Below the pieces are notes generated by a model. The model was not told the DNA's origin, ran no database searches, and saw nothing but the letters and a program-made list of their open reading frames with translations. Shown piece after piece: positions 11,259 through 21,717 of a DNA stretch of 64,000 nt. How positions within the stretch are numbered: the first letter of the stretch is position 1; each line of letters starts with the position of its first letter. A program made the translations under genes and the position numbers. The stretch comes from Pythium myriotylum. Its lineage: Eukaryota > Oomycota > Peronosporomycetes > Pythiales > Pythiaceae. The stretch covers positions 2,110,501 to 2,174,500 of the forward strand of contig JALJCQ010000030.1 of assembly GCA_023091665.1 (NCBI GenBank). The letters run 5' to 3'.

Positions 11259-14200
11259 ATGGAGGAGCTTGGCTTCTTTAACGAACGAGAGGCAGAATGT
11301 TTCGAGCGGGAAGACGTGTTGGTGAGACAAATGTGACTATGTTTTCGTGCTCAAAAAGACAGAGTTAGCTGACAGTTGAACCACGCTGAAGTCCCAAACG
11401 GACCTGGAAAAGCTCAACGTCCCCGAAGATATGTCTGAGATGGAACGCGCCGAGCACTTACTCAAGAATGGGCTCGACAAGCAACGAATTAGTGTGTTGT
11501 CGTCCTTGCCAAAGCTTCTCGCAAGCAACAACTCGAAAACAAATCTCCTTCTCGTACTAGATTGCATGAAGGTGCGTCGATAGGTCACTATAAGGTACTG
11601 CATGATTGCGTAACTTGTTTGCAGAATGTGTGGCAGAAGGTGGAAGCCGAGAACTGTAGTGAAGGAACAAACATCTCTGCTCTACAGCTGGAGATATTCC
11701 GCGCGTTGTCTAGCCTAGCGTGTGCAACAGTTGATGGGACAGTGCTAAGTTGTCCAACTGTCTGTTTTCACGAAGACTTCACGCAACAACTTGAGACGAG
11801 TCGTGAGGAACGCAGAGATGCCGTGTTCTTATTGACGGACGAGCAGATCGCAAAACAGCTTGTTCCTCTCGCATTAGAACTTGTCAACGAGACACTCCAA
11901 AAAGATCAAGCAGAAGCGGCTTGTGTTACTATCATATCATCACTTCCTCGACTTACGGGAATGATAAAAAAGACACAAATTATTCGGGTTGCGATGGAAA
12001 AAGGTGACGTATCACAACCGCCAGGTTCACGGCTAGTTTGCTCCTTGCTTCTTGGCGCGGTGACCGCGTTCAATCTTTTGTCTGCTCAAGATATCGAAGG
12101 ACTCTACTTTCACAAGGTAGATGAAGTGATCACTAGACAACCTCGCAGCGCTTCCCTCATCTTCTCAAAATGGTATAGATGATGGCATTGTGCCAAGATA
12201 CGGACGCTGAAGTACGAAGGTGCATGTGTGTACAGCTAGATGGACTTGCACGAGCAATTGGGTGAGTAGATGGTCTGCACTGTTATTTTCAGCGTCGTGT
12301 AGCCTCACGTTTCCATTCAGAGAAGAAAGAGCCTGCAGTGATCTGTTACCAGAGCTCTTAGAGCTCTTGCAAGATGAAGAAGTACAAGTGGGTGCACAAG
12401 ATCCTCTTCACATCTGAATTCGTGTTCTCAGGAACTCACGTTTGCTCCCTCGCAGGTAAAACAATCGGCATTTCTTGCTCTTCTCTCTCTTCTAGACTTC
12501 TTCCCACCCTCTGAGCGAGTCAAGAAGGTCATCCCGGAGTTCCTGAACATAGCAGACTCCATGCCGGACTATCTTATGCCTTCTCTCTCTGAGCAGTTTG
12601 GGGCACTTGTCATCAAGTTCGCTGCAATGAATCATCTAAGCAACGATGTGGCATCCTCACTGCTCCAGTGTTACTGCAAGCTGAGTTCCAACGAAGAACC
12701 TCAGATTCGGCAATATTGTGCTTTCAATTTCCCAGCCATAGTGAAGGCATTTGGATCCACGTTTCTACCGTCCCTCATGGATGACTTATTGATGAAGCTG
12801 TCGAGTGATCCGGTTGATCGAGTTCGTTCGCACATTGCTGCGGGGCTTCATGAGGTGGCACTCCTATTAGGGCCCCAGAAAGGATCGCGCTATCTCAGAC
12901 CCGTTTTCACATCGCTATTGAAAGATGACTCTGTCGCTGTTCATGGAGCCATAGTAACGCGCTTAACTCCACTCATGACGACGACTTTTGTTGTCTCCGA
13001 GAACGAAGAGCAAAGAGTACGTTGACGCTAATAAGAGGTTGATCGACCAATCACACTTATAGTACGTTTTTGCAGGCGATTACAATCGATATAGCACTAA
13101 AGTCAATGATCCAGTACCACAGCATCCTCTCCCCAAGCCGAAATCGGGAACAACTGGCGTTTGTCGATGCGGTGTCTCAGTTTCCGTCATGGTGTTCCTC
13201 CGATCAAATGTACGAGATGGTAATTCCGATTGTGTTTGATCTAATCGAAGACGGCGCTCGTCCAGTCCAATTGCTTGCGATCCAAGTACTCGTGAAGTGC
13301 ATACGGAAGAACAACAATTCCAGCCACCGTTTCTCCCTACTCAACAAGTTGCGTACTGAGTACGGTCACTCGAGAAGTTACTGGCGGAGATTACTGTTTC
13401 TAGATGCTTGTGCGTGTTCTCTGGAAATCAACAGTCGGCAGTACTGTCGACTCAACTTCCTCGATATTGCCGTTGAACTCTTGGACGACGCCATCCCTAA
13501 CGTAAGATTGAAGGCCGCGTCTCAGGTCCCACGATGGAGGACAGTACTTACGGCCCTCGCGGACGAAAAGATGCTTGAGCGACTAAGGCAGTTCCTCGAC
13601 GACTGCAGTGTGGATAATGACCGAGACGTTGCCAACTCTGTGACAGATGCTAAGCTGACGATTGAGACAGATGAGCTTAGTAGTCAGCACGCGCGTCGAC
13701 TGCATGAAGACGCCGAAGACAAGCGCCGAGTTGCCGAGGAGGAAGCGCTAGGACTCGTTTCGGACCATGAAGACTCGAGTGCAGACTCCAAATGGTCCAG
13801 TATGCTGGAGTATACATTGGTTGTTGGCAAGGACGGTCAGGTGGTTCGTCGAGCTCGAGTGAAGTCCCTCGACCTCGCCAACAAGCTTCCTGGTAGATCG
13901 CAAGGTAAAGACACCGCCAGAGGTAATGGTGCAAGCTCGAATGGGATAGCGACCGGCAATGCATCGATTGCCCTTGGGATAGGGAGTTCAGGTTTGGTGG
14001 GGAGTAATACTACGATCGGAACGTCTACGACTGCTAAAGTCGACCCCAACAAGAGCAAGCTCATCCCGAAGACGCCAAGCAAACCGTCTGGGGCCCCAAC
14101 AACTCTTCCGAACTGTGCACCGGCTCGGCCCACAAACACTAACACTGTCGCGACTGTAAAGATCCCTCCAAGCATCAAAGTTGCGGGATCCACAGGGAAG

Positions 14201-14557
14201 CTTAACACGAGCGGGAGCAAAAGTGCCACCGGCTCAAGTCGAAGCAGCGCCGCATTGACGAAAGAAGCCATCACCATGACCAAGATTCCTATCATACGGC
14301 CGACTGCACCCGCCAAGCGCGAGAACAGTCCATCTACTGGAACCAAGCCTACGAACTCGATAAACGGGGCGTCCACGTTCTCCAGCTCGAACACTGGAGC
14401 AAGTGCAGGGGGCGCTACAGGCCCACAAGGTTCGGCTCTTGTCGCTGCGACAATGAAAAACAAACTGGGTTCATTGGAGTCAAGCGCAGTAGGTTCTGGA
14501 TCGGTGGCTGTCAAATCTAAACTGACTGCCCCGTCTTCCGCTAGTAGTAAACGGTAG
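11259..14557 (+). CDS. PPP4R4: PPP4R4, HEAT-repeat regulatory subunit of protein phosphatase 4
   Basis: Seven exons (11259-11321, 11392-11571, 11625-12116, 12179-12261, 12321-12387, 12456-13016, 13076-14557) give about 975 residues. The order of recognisable blocks follows animal PPP4R4: an N-terminal segment SEMERAEHLLKNG with LSSLPKLLA, HEAT repeats throughout, the CAFNFPAIV segment, and the GHSRSYWRRLLFLDAC segment. Known family members bind the PP4 catalytic subunit in the cytosol and restrain its activity. The last 250 or so residues (from about 13870) are low-complexity Ser/Thr/Gly/Lys-rich, as in the animal protein, with scattered KIP and PTAPAKRE patches. All splice junctions are GT-AG and in phase. 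Confidence 0.85.
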
Positions 14558-14661
14558 ACTGTTCAGTCGAAACCCAGTAACCCGGTATTTAAGTGAAAGC
14601 AGTTCCTTACTTCCATTTCAGAAGGAGTCATCGCACCTCGACTAGGTTTCTATTCCTTGTC

Positions 14662-16182
14662 TTACCTGTACGTGTTCATGAACTCAGCATGGAACTTGGC
14701 CGTCTTCTCGATGACTTCGTCAACCGCGTCCTCAGGGGGCAGGATGGTCGAGCGAAAGTGCCATGTACCTTCCTGCTGACCGAAACCTGAGCCCGGAACA
14801 ACAACGATACCTGTCTGATCGAGCATTTCCATGCAGTAAAAAGCATCTGGAGCGAGTCCCTTCTCAGTAGCAGCTTGCACGGCTTTCGGCGGTAGCGTGA
14901 TCTGCGGGAAAGTGTACATGGCACCTTCAGTCTCGTTGCACGTCACACCTTCGAGCTCATTGTAAGCTTTCACCAACTTCACTGCACGGCGCTTTAACGA
15001 GCTGAGGATCTCGTCGCGCTGTTGAGCGTATCGCTCATACGAGGCGTCGCCTTCCTTCGGAGGGTTCGTCATCATCCCAACCATGAGCTGCCCCTCAATG
15101 TTGGAGCAAAGGTTTACTGACATCATCTTGTAAAATTGGTCCTTGGCGCATTCACTGATGTTCACAAGTTCCATGTAGCCACCACGGCGGCCGCACTCTC
15201 CCGTGAATCCCTTCGAGACTGAATGGAATGAAATGAGCTCGACGTCGTCGTAATCCGGGCCGAGGTCTTTGAGCACCTTGCGGAAGGACACGAATGACTT
15301 GCCCGCCGCGTACACATTCTCTTGGTACACCTCGTCGGCGAGGATCACGATGTTCTCCCTCTGACAGAACTTGATGATCTCCTGTTGGTTCTCGACTGAG
15401 AGGCATTGACCAGTCGGGTTTCCCGGGTTGATCACAGCTAGCGCGCGCACAGTCTTTCCAGCAGCCCGCGCTTCTTCGACGGCACGCGTGAGCTCTGCGA
15501 TCGTCATGGCCCAGCCCTTTGACTCGTCGAGGTAGTAACCAACGAGCGATCCTCCGTTAATCGCAATAGCGGCGGAGTAAAGCGGATACTGTGGGATCGG
15601 CGCCAAGATGGCGTCATGCTCATTGCGAATAAGCGCCAACAGTGAGTTTTGGACGGCAGGGCTCGCACCATCCGTGAGATAGATGTCTTCGGGGTCAGCC
15701 GGGTAGCCATCGCGTCGCTCGAGGAAAGCCGCCACCTCTTCGCGCACAATCTCCGAGCCCTTGCTGTGGCCGTAGGCACCTGTTCCCCCGGGGATGTTCC
15801 TGAGGTAGAACTTGGCGCGCTCGATTGCGTCCGGCTTGAAGAGGGCTTTCGCCTCGGGGGTGTCCACGAGTCCCGGGACGTTCACGAGCGCGAGCACCTG
15901 GCGATGGAATTCGATCGGCTGCTGCTTGAGGATGAGCGGGTTGCCGATGTTGCAGGGGATGACCTTGTCGAATGGGAGCGACTTGTCGCCTCGCGCGAGC
16001 CGCTTGGTGTACTCGACCGAGCGCAACACGAGCGGGCCTCGCACGGCGTACTCGGCCTTGAGCACGTGCGGGTTGATGCTCTCGCGCGTGAGCACGGCGA
16101 AGGAGCGCGTGGCTCCGGAGGCGCGCGGGGCGGCGCGGCGGAGCGCGAGGGCGGCGGCGGAGGTGGCGGTGGGGCGGCTCAT
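14662..16182 (-). CDS. Alanine aminotransferase, probably mitochondrial
   Basis: A single exon of 506 residues. A pyridoxal-phosphate enzyme of fold type I that interconverts alanine plus 2-oxoglutarate with pyruvate plus glutamate. The N-terminal 30 residues are rich in Arg, Ala, Ser and Thr without acidic residues, which reads as a mitochondrial presequence. Conserved marks: INPGNPTGQ near 251, Asp283 in LADEVYQENVY for the cofactor ring nitrogen, and the Schiff-base lysine at about 324 in HSVSKGFTGECGRRGG, the eukaryotic ALT signature. The C-terminus carries GSGFGQQEGTWHFR, the substrate carboxylate arginine region. The long antisense frames here are codon-bias shadows. Confidence 0.95.
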   Translation of the reverse strand: MSRPTATSAAALALRRAAPRASGATRSFAVLTRESINPHVLKAEYAVRGPLVLRSVEYTKRLARGDKSLPFDKVIPCNIGNPLILKQQPIEFHRQVLALVNVPGLVDTPEAKALFKPDAIERAKFYLRNIPGGTGAYGHSKGSEIVREEVAAFLERRDGYPADPEDIYLTDGASPAVQNSLLALIRNEHDAILAPIPQYPLYSAAIAINGGSLVGYYLDESKGWAMTIAELTRAVEEARAAGKTVRALAVINPGNPTGQCLSVENQQEIIKFCQRENIVILADEVYQENVYAAGKSFVSFRKVLKDLGPDYDDVELISFHSVSKGFTGECGRRGGYMELVNISECAKDQFYKMMSVNLCSNIEGQLMVGMMTNPPKEGDASYERYAQQRDEILSSLKRRAVKLVKAYNELEGVTCNETEGAMYTFPQITLPPKAVQAATEKGLAPDAFYCMEMLDQTGIVVVPGSGFGQQEGTWHFRSTILPPEDAVDEVIEKTAKFHAEFMNTYR

Positions 16183-16396
16183 GGCAGAAGATCGAATGAG
16201 ACACGGTGCGTGGAGAGAGCCGCTCGTGGCCGCACCGTTCTTCTGGTTCTGGCGACGAAGGGCGCGATTGCCAAAACACGGTGAGACAGAGACACGTGCG
16301 AGGAGAGAAGAGAAAGTTCAATTAGCAGAACGAGGTGGGCCGCAACCTCAATGGGCAGAAGGCGGTCCTCGCGAGGTGACGCGAGCGTGTCACGGC

Positions 16397-17941
16397 TCAG
16401 TCGAAGACTTCGCCGCCGCGCACCGCCGGCTTCGTGTCGGGCACCGTGTTGGGCTGGCGCGTGAGGCAGAGCACGCGCTCCCACGTGCGCCCGTGCGGGT
16501 CCATGCAGCGCGGAGAGTTCTGCGTAATGGCCGTGATGGGAAAGTACACCACGCGGTTGGCGCTCAGCCCGACGGTGAAGCCCGTGTAGCCAGCCATGGC
16601 CCCGTGGACGGCGTTCTGGGCGAGGATCATGCAGTAGAGGCTGTCGGCCGCGTTCGCGGGCACGCTGCGGATCATGTAGGACGGATCGATGTACTTCACC
16701 GTACAGACCTTGCCTTTGCGCTTGAAGTGCTCCTGAATCTGGTGCTTCATGAACTCGCCGATTGGAGGGAGTTTCTTGTTCCCACCAGCGTCCACAATCG
16801 TTGACTCGCCAAGAAGCTCTTCGCCCGCACCCTCGGCGACGACAACAACGCCATGGCCTTTCTCTTCAATGACGCGCTCCAGGTGATCCAAGCACGAGCG
16901 AGGTCCGTAGAGTTCAATCGGAACTTCCGGCAGAAGACACAGATTCACATCCCCACTTGATAGGGTCGCATGGGCGGCAATGAAGCCAGCGCTACGTCCC
17001 ATCAGCTTTACAACACCAATCCCATTGGGTACGCACTTTGCCTCTGTCTTTGCAGAGCGAATTGCACGCTGCGCTTCTTCGACGGCAGTATTGAAACCAA
17101 AGCTGCGGTCGAGAAGGTCCACATCGTTATCAATGGTCTTGGGCACACCAGCAACAGCGATTGGGAGGCGGCGTGCTCGGCATTCATCGGCAATCTTGTT
17201 GGCGGCACGGTGAGTGCCATCGCCACCCAAGACGTAAAGTTGGTTGACTCCACGCGTAGTGAGGAATGTGAGAATCTTCTCAAGGTCGAATCCTCCACGG
17301 TTGGCACCAAGAATTGTGCCACCAGAGTGGTGAATCGTCTCGACAACGCTCGGAGTGAGCATGATTGGCGCCTCTTTCTGATCCATCGATGTCCAATTGT
17401 AGAACCCTTCAAAGCCCATGCGGATACCGTAGATTTCGCGGACTCCGTAGAGGTTCCAAAGGCTTAACGTGATGTCGCGAATAACATTGTTCAATCCGGG
17501 GCAGAGACCACCGCAAGTGACAATCGCAGCCTTGACTTGCGCCGGGTCGAAGAAGAGAGTAGAGCGTGGTCCAGCGCGTACGTAGGCTCGGGAGACTGCG
17601 TCCTGCGATGCATTGCGTCGAATGTCTCCAAGAATGACATCCGTGGAGCCCATAATCTTATTGTACGTGTCCTTGCGCGTCACACTGTCGGACGCCTGGG
17701 TGTCGATCTTGCGGCGGTTAGTCGCCTGGCGGTGGAGCTGTGGCATGACGTCAGCAAGATGTGGTACTGGCAGCACGTAGGTGCGTTCGATCTTGACTTC
17801 TTCGAGCAACTGCATGTCGCCAAAGCCCTTGGGGTGCTTATCGAAGAACGGTGCATTCTTGTATTCGGTCTCGTAGTTCTCTACGTCGGAGGGAGAGGAG
17901 CCTTGCGGCACGGCGGCCGTCGTCTTGGTAGTATCGCTCAT
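16397..17941 (-). CDS. 6-phosphofructokinase (plant-like / PPi-related clade)
   Basis: A 514-residue enzyme from MSDTTK that phosphorylates fructose 6-phosphate at carbon 1, the committed step of glycolysis. Visible motifs: phosphoryl-donor loop TCGGLCPGLNNVI (142-154), GGDGTHRAA (239-247), catalytic PKTIDNDV (267-274), MGRSAGF (314-320) and EGAGEELLG. The second Gly of GGDG corresponds to the position that is Asp in pyrophosphate-dependent enzymes, while the Lys before TIDND is typical of the PPi-type and plant/trypanosome ATP enzymes. This mixture predicts ATP use. The frame is open upstream to 18055, but MSDTTK gives the better family start. It is head-to-head with AARSD1. Confidence 0.93.
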   Translation of the reverse strand: MSDTTKTTAAVPQGSSPSDVENYETEYKNAPFFDKHPKGFGDMQLLEEVKIERTYVLPVPHLADVMPQLHRQATNRRKIDTQASDSVTRKDTYNKIMGSTDVILGDIRRNASQDAVSRAYVRAGPRSTLFFDPAQVKAAIVTCGGLCPGLNNVIRDITLSLWNLYGVREIYGIRMGFEGFYNWTSMDQKEAPIMLTPSVVETIHHSGGTILGANRGGFDLEKILTFLTTRGVNQLYVLGGDGTHRAANKIADECRARRLPIAVAGVPKTIDNDVDLLDRSFGFNTAVEEAQRAIRSAKTEAKCVPNGIGVVKLMGRSAGFIAAHATLSSGDVNLCLLPEVPIELYGPRSCLDHLERVIEEKGHGVVVVAEGAGEELLGESTIVDAGGNKKLPPIGEFMKHQIQEHFKRKGKVCTVKYIDPSYMIRSVPANAADSLYCMILAQNAVHGAMAGYTGFTVGLSANRVVYFPITAITQNSPRCMDPHGRTWERVLCLTRQPNTVPDTKPAVRGGEVFD

Positions 17942-18385
17942 CGTGTCGTGGCTGGAGAAGATTCGACTCTGGAGGTGATCACGCGCGGATTCCAGGCGTG
18001 CGCTTGCGCAAAGAAACGAAGAGATCCTCCACCAGCTCCAAGCAGAAAAACACACGCTCGACTTTGATTGAAATCGTACTTAGAAGTTATTCTACGGTGG
18101 TGCAGACCTCCCAGTGGGAGTTTCCCACGCAGGGCAGGGATCGCGCCGCCTCCCCACAGCGCACGCGAGCGCGCCCGAGTGCCGAACCCTTCATGTCTGC
18201 ACGACGCGTCTCAACGAGGCGCCGGGTTGGGCCGACCGAGAATCCCCATTACCCCCGTTCGGATCCACACACCCGCAGAGGATTGTGTGGCTGGCTGCGC
18301 ACCACACAAGCGCAGAAGTGATAAAATTACAAAAAGAGTCGTCCTCGAGGAGCTCCACAATCGCTGGAGTCCCCACGTCGCAAGC
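17942..18385. promoter_or_regulatory. Intergenic region between PFK and AARSD1 starts
   Basis: 444 bp between diverging start codons. The AARSD1 reading frame stays open through the right part of it but contains no ATG. I see no RNA gene, repeat or clear promoter motif. Its regulatory role is inferred from position. Confidence 0.35.
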
Positions 18386-19693
18386 ATGACCTCCTCCTCC
18401 GTAGCGGAGGCTGCGGCGCCCGCCCTGCCGGGCGCTCTTGCCTGCCAGAAAGACTCCTCTCTGCGCGAACTGACGACCACCGTCCACGCCATCGAACCGC
18501 TCGCGGACCCCGCGGGTAGCTTCGAAGTCGAGCTGAAAGACACGGTGCTGTTCCCTGAAGGTGGCGGCCAGCCATGGGACACAGGGCGCCTCAATGGATC
18601 AATCGAAGTCGATCGCGTTTACGTGAAGGATGGGCGGTGTGTCCACCGAATCGCCACGAGTGACGGCGTCGCCCCACTAGCTATCGGCGACGCCGTGCAC
18701 GTCTCAGTCAACTGGGAACGCCGCTTCGATCACATGCAACAACACTCAGGTCAACACCTCCTCAGTGCAGTCTGCGAGAAGTTTGGCTACGACACGACGA
18801 CGTGGTCGATGGGCGATGAGCGCTGCAACATCGAACTTGTGCCCTTCGCGTGGAATGAAGCTGCCAAGAAATCCAAAGAAAAAGTCGTCTCCACAGAGGT
18901 TTTGCAGCAGATTGAGTTAGAGGTCAACGCCGCCATCATCAGCGGTAGATCGATGCTACCCAAGTTTGTCAACCAAGGCGAACCTGAATGGGACCAAATT
19001 GCGAGCAAGTTTGCTGATGGTGAGCGGCCGGCGGCACTGCGCGTCGTTGTAATTGACGGTCTCGATGCGAACCCGTGCTGTGGCACCCATGTTCAGAACC
19101 TTGCGCACTTGCAGTCTTTACGCATCCTCAACACTGAATATGCTCGTGGTGCTACGCGTGTTTGGTTCGTTGTGGGAGATCGCGTGAATCGGGAGTTCTC
19201 CCGTATGTTTCAGCGAGAGCAAAGACTTACGAAGCTTCTCAGCTGCGCTCCGAATGATCACGCATCGCGAGTCGAGAAACTTCAGCAAGCTCAACGCATC
19301 GCGCAGAAGGAAATCAAGTCGCTTCAAAAGGAGCTAGCGGCTGGCGTTGCAGCCGCGCTGCTTGCGAAGAGAGATGCCGAGAATCTTACAGTCCTTCACT
19401 CTCATCGCGATGACGCCGATCTCGCTTTCCTCCAGAACATTTTGACGTCCATTGGTGATGCAAAGCAATCGGCGTTTTTTGTGTTGACTGCAGGCAACTC
19501 TCGCGGAGAAGGTAGCTTCATTCTCGCAGGACCTTCCGTGGTCATCAGTGAGCATGGAAGGGCTGTTATCGAGGTTATTGACGGCAAGGGAGGTGGTGGG
19601 AAGAGCGGTGTCCTTCAAGGAAAGGCTTCGAGGCTGAGCAAGATCAGCGAGCTAGTTGAACGCTTGAAGCAACTTCAATTGGAACACAAGTGA
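18386..19693 (+). CDS. AARSD1: AARSD1, stand-alone alanyl-tRNA editing protein (AlaX)
   Basis: A single exon of 435 residues from the first in-frame ATG. A trans-editing deacylase that removes serine from mischarged tRNA-Ala in the cytosol. Residues 50-70 hold LFPEGGGQPWDTG, the beta-barrel signature shared with alanyl-tRNA synthetase. The zinc site is HMQQH at 116-120 with the paired Cys/His CCGTH at 231-235. SGQHLLSAV follows the first histidine pair. A C-terminal coiled coil (about 275-330) and a DHHA1-like end (GGGGKSGVLQGKA) complete the AlaX-L type. It lies tail to tail with the histidine phosphatase gene, 51 bp apart. Confidence 0.92.
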   Translation: MTSSSVAEAAAPALPGALACQKDSSLRELTTTVHAIEPLADPAGSFEVELKDTVLFPEGGGQPWDTGRLNGSIEVDRVYVKDGRCVHRIATSDGVAPLAIGDAVHVSVNWERRFDHMQQHSGQHLLSAVCEKFGYDTTTWSMGDERCNIELVPFAWNEAAKKSKEKVVSTEVLQQIELEVNAAIISGRSMLPKFVNQGEPEWDQIASKFADGERPAALRVVVIDGLDANPCCGTHVQNLAHLQSLRILNTEYARGATRVWFVVGDRVNREFSRMFQREQRLTKLLSCAPNDHASRVEKLQQAQRIAQKEIKSLQKELAAGVAAALLAKRDAENLTVLHSHRDDADLAFLQNILTSIGDAKQSAFFVLTAGNSRGEGSFILAGPSVVISEHGRAVIEVIDGKGGGGKSGVLQGKASRLSKISELVERLKQLQLEHK

Positions 19694-19744
19694 GCTTTAG
19701 ATAACGACAATGCAGATTGAATGTATTCCACCCCCGCCTGCATC

Positions 19745-21216
19745 TTACAAGCTTCGATAGCCCGAGCGACGGAAGTTGCGCATACGCAACACGGCGTTAG
19801 CAACCCCGAACACTAATCCGAGGCCAACCATAGCACTAAGTACAAAGAGGTAGGCGCTATCCCACTTGTCACTCGCAACATCGGGGGATGGGACGAAGTG
19901 AGACACTTGTTGTGTCTTGGGGTCGGCATCCTTGTAGTTGCAGATCTCTTGCCAAGTGCCGGTTCTTGCGATGTGGTTCTTGATGATTTGAGCAAACTCG
20001 TCAAGAGGGCACTTGGAAGAAGAACACTTTGAGAGCGTAACCTGTTCGCGAGAGGTTGCAGGCGACCAAACGAACGTCTCGACGAAGTACGACTCACCGT
20101 TCGTGGCTGTACTATTCTTCAGCGCACGGAGTTCGAAGAACATGGTCGTCCCAGGGTGCAATGAAGTCATGTTCAGCGCTCTTGGGAGACCTTCGAAGTT
20201 GAAATCCCACCCTAGCATCTTCCCAAGGCCGTGGAGCAGTTCACGATGACCATGGTAAGAGAAATAGCGATAATCGTTCGTTGAAGGAGTGCCAGTTTTC
20301 GCTCCGTCATAGAGGTTCTTTAGAAGCAAATCTGGGAAGCCACCATTCCAATACGTGACAGTGCGGTCGGTCGAGTAATATCGCTCCATGAGATTCGTGA
20401 AAGCAAGTTGTTCAATCTCATTGCTCACCTCAGGCGTCAGGCCTGCCAGTGGTGGGAGATTTTGTTGGCGGTCAAAAATAAACATATCGGCAACGTCCTT
20501 GACCGCGAGGACTACATCTTCCCCACCTTCGATGTTTGGGGCATCAAAAATGTTGACTCCACAAAGCTCGCTCACCTTGTCCAACGTTGACTTGTACTGT
20601 CCGAGAAGCTCTCGAGCGCGCGTGCTCGCGTAGGCTTCCATGTCAGCAGCGAGTACAGCTTTGCAAGGTCCCTTTGGAGCTGCGAACTCGTGCTCGTTCT
20701 TCAACAACTGCATCGTCACAGGCACCGGCTCACGAGGGAACCCTGCCGGTCCTGTACCGTCTGGATACAAGCCAAAGCCCATTGATACGGCACTCTGGGA
20801 GCATCGAGTAGCTGCATCGGAACGAAAGTACGTCTCGAAATGTGCGTGTTTGTTGCCGTTGAGCGTCGGTGAAAGAAAGTTGGACTCGTTTACATACACG
20901 TCGCGCACATGCTTGCCGACTTCAAGCATCTGGGTCATGCCAAACTCTGTGAGCTGTTCGAGTGGCACATGGTACGCCTCCATGTTCTTGATGTTGTTGG
21001 GGCAGAGGCGCGCAACAACGCCGTTCGGGGCACGGCTGCCGTGGCGAGAGAGTGTGATGAGTCGGCGGAGTTCACTGGGGCGCGGGAAGCGTTAGCCGTT
21101 GAGACTCGTCAGTTCGCGTCAACGTTTCACCTCTCTCACCTGTCAGCAGCATTCGCAGATGCAGCAACGCAAAGTAGCGCCGACACGAGGGCGGCGAAGC
21201 GATAGCAGTTCCACAT
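19745..21216 (-). CDS. Membrane-anchored histidine phosphatase-fold protein
   Basis: Two exons (21216-21140, 21074-19745, intron 65 nt) give 468 residues. A cleavable signal peptide (MWNCYRFAALVSALLCVAAS) is followed at once by the branch-2 histidine phosphatase motif RHGSRAP, so the catalytic domain would face the lumen or cell exterior. One TM helix near the C-terminus (YLFVLSAMVGLGLVFGVANA) and a short basic tail (RMRNFRRSGYRSL) anchor it. Several N-glycosylation sequons are present (NES, NMT, NST). The second-half motif that is normally HD reads YHGHRELLHGLG, so the usual proton-donor Asp is replaced by Gly. It may be a non-standard or inactive acid phosphatase relative. The exon junction falls just before the RHG motif. 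Confidence 0.8.
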
Positions 21217-21717
21217 TCTTCGCGAAGTGTGTGAGGAGGAAGAGGGTGAAGAGGAAGTGAGCGCCGTAACAGCGGGGGGCCTCGGAGGTCGGTTCGCGCC
21301 GGTTCGTCTGCGGATCGAGACACCTGCGTCGCTGGCCACTGTTCTCCTGCTCGTCGCATTCGCCTAAGGCTGATCCTTACACGTTAAGGCACAGACTGTA
21401 GCTGCCTGCTCGATCAAAGACAGATGGACCACCAAATGAAACCACCAACCGTATCATAGACAGCTGTTGGTGCCACCAATCAGAAGGGAAGTTGAAGATG
21501 GCGATGCACCCAACTCAAGGAAAGCAACCACTGGACAGGTCGACTCTGGCTTTCTAGGATTCTACGTTCACCGAGTCGGCCTTAGCTGGCGGCACATTCT
21601 TCAGATCGCGAAGCTCCAGGACTTTTTCTCCGAGGTCCGCTCTCGCTTCTCGTTACGATAAGCTTCGACGCAGCAGCGACTGCTTTGTACACAAGGATAC
21701 TCGTCGGAGCGACGGAA
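21217..21717. other. Intergenic stretch, nothing recognised
   Basis: About 500 bp between the start of the histidine phosphatase gene and the stop of COG4, both on the minus strand. It must hold the phosphatase promoter and the COG4 3' end. Small open frames here look random and I see no repeat or RNA structure. Confidence 0.5.

Noticed and set aside
13837..14514. 225-codon minus-strand frame opposite the PPP4R4 tail
   Set aside because: Hydrophobic composition arises from reading Ser/Thr/Gly-rich low-complexity sequence backwards.
15812..16804. 330-codon plus-strand frame spanning ALT start and PFK end
   Set aside because: A shadow of GC-rich codon use in two real minus-strand genes; composition is Arg/Ala/Gly-rich without domains.
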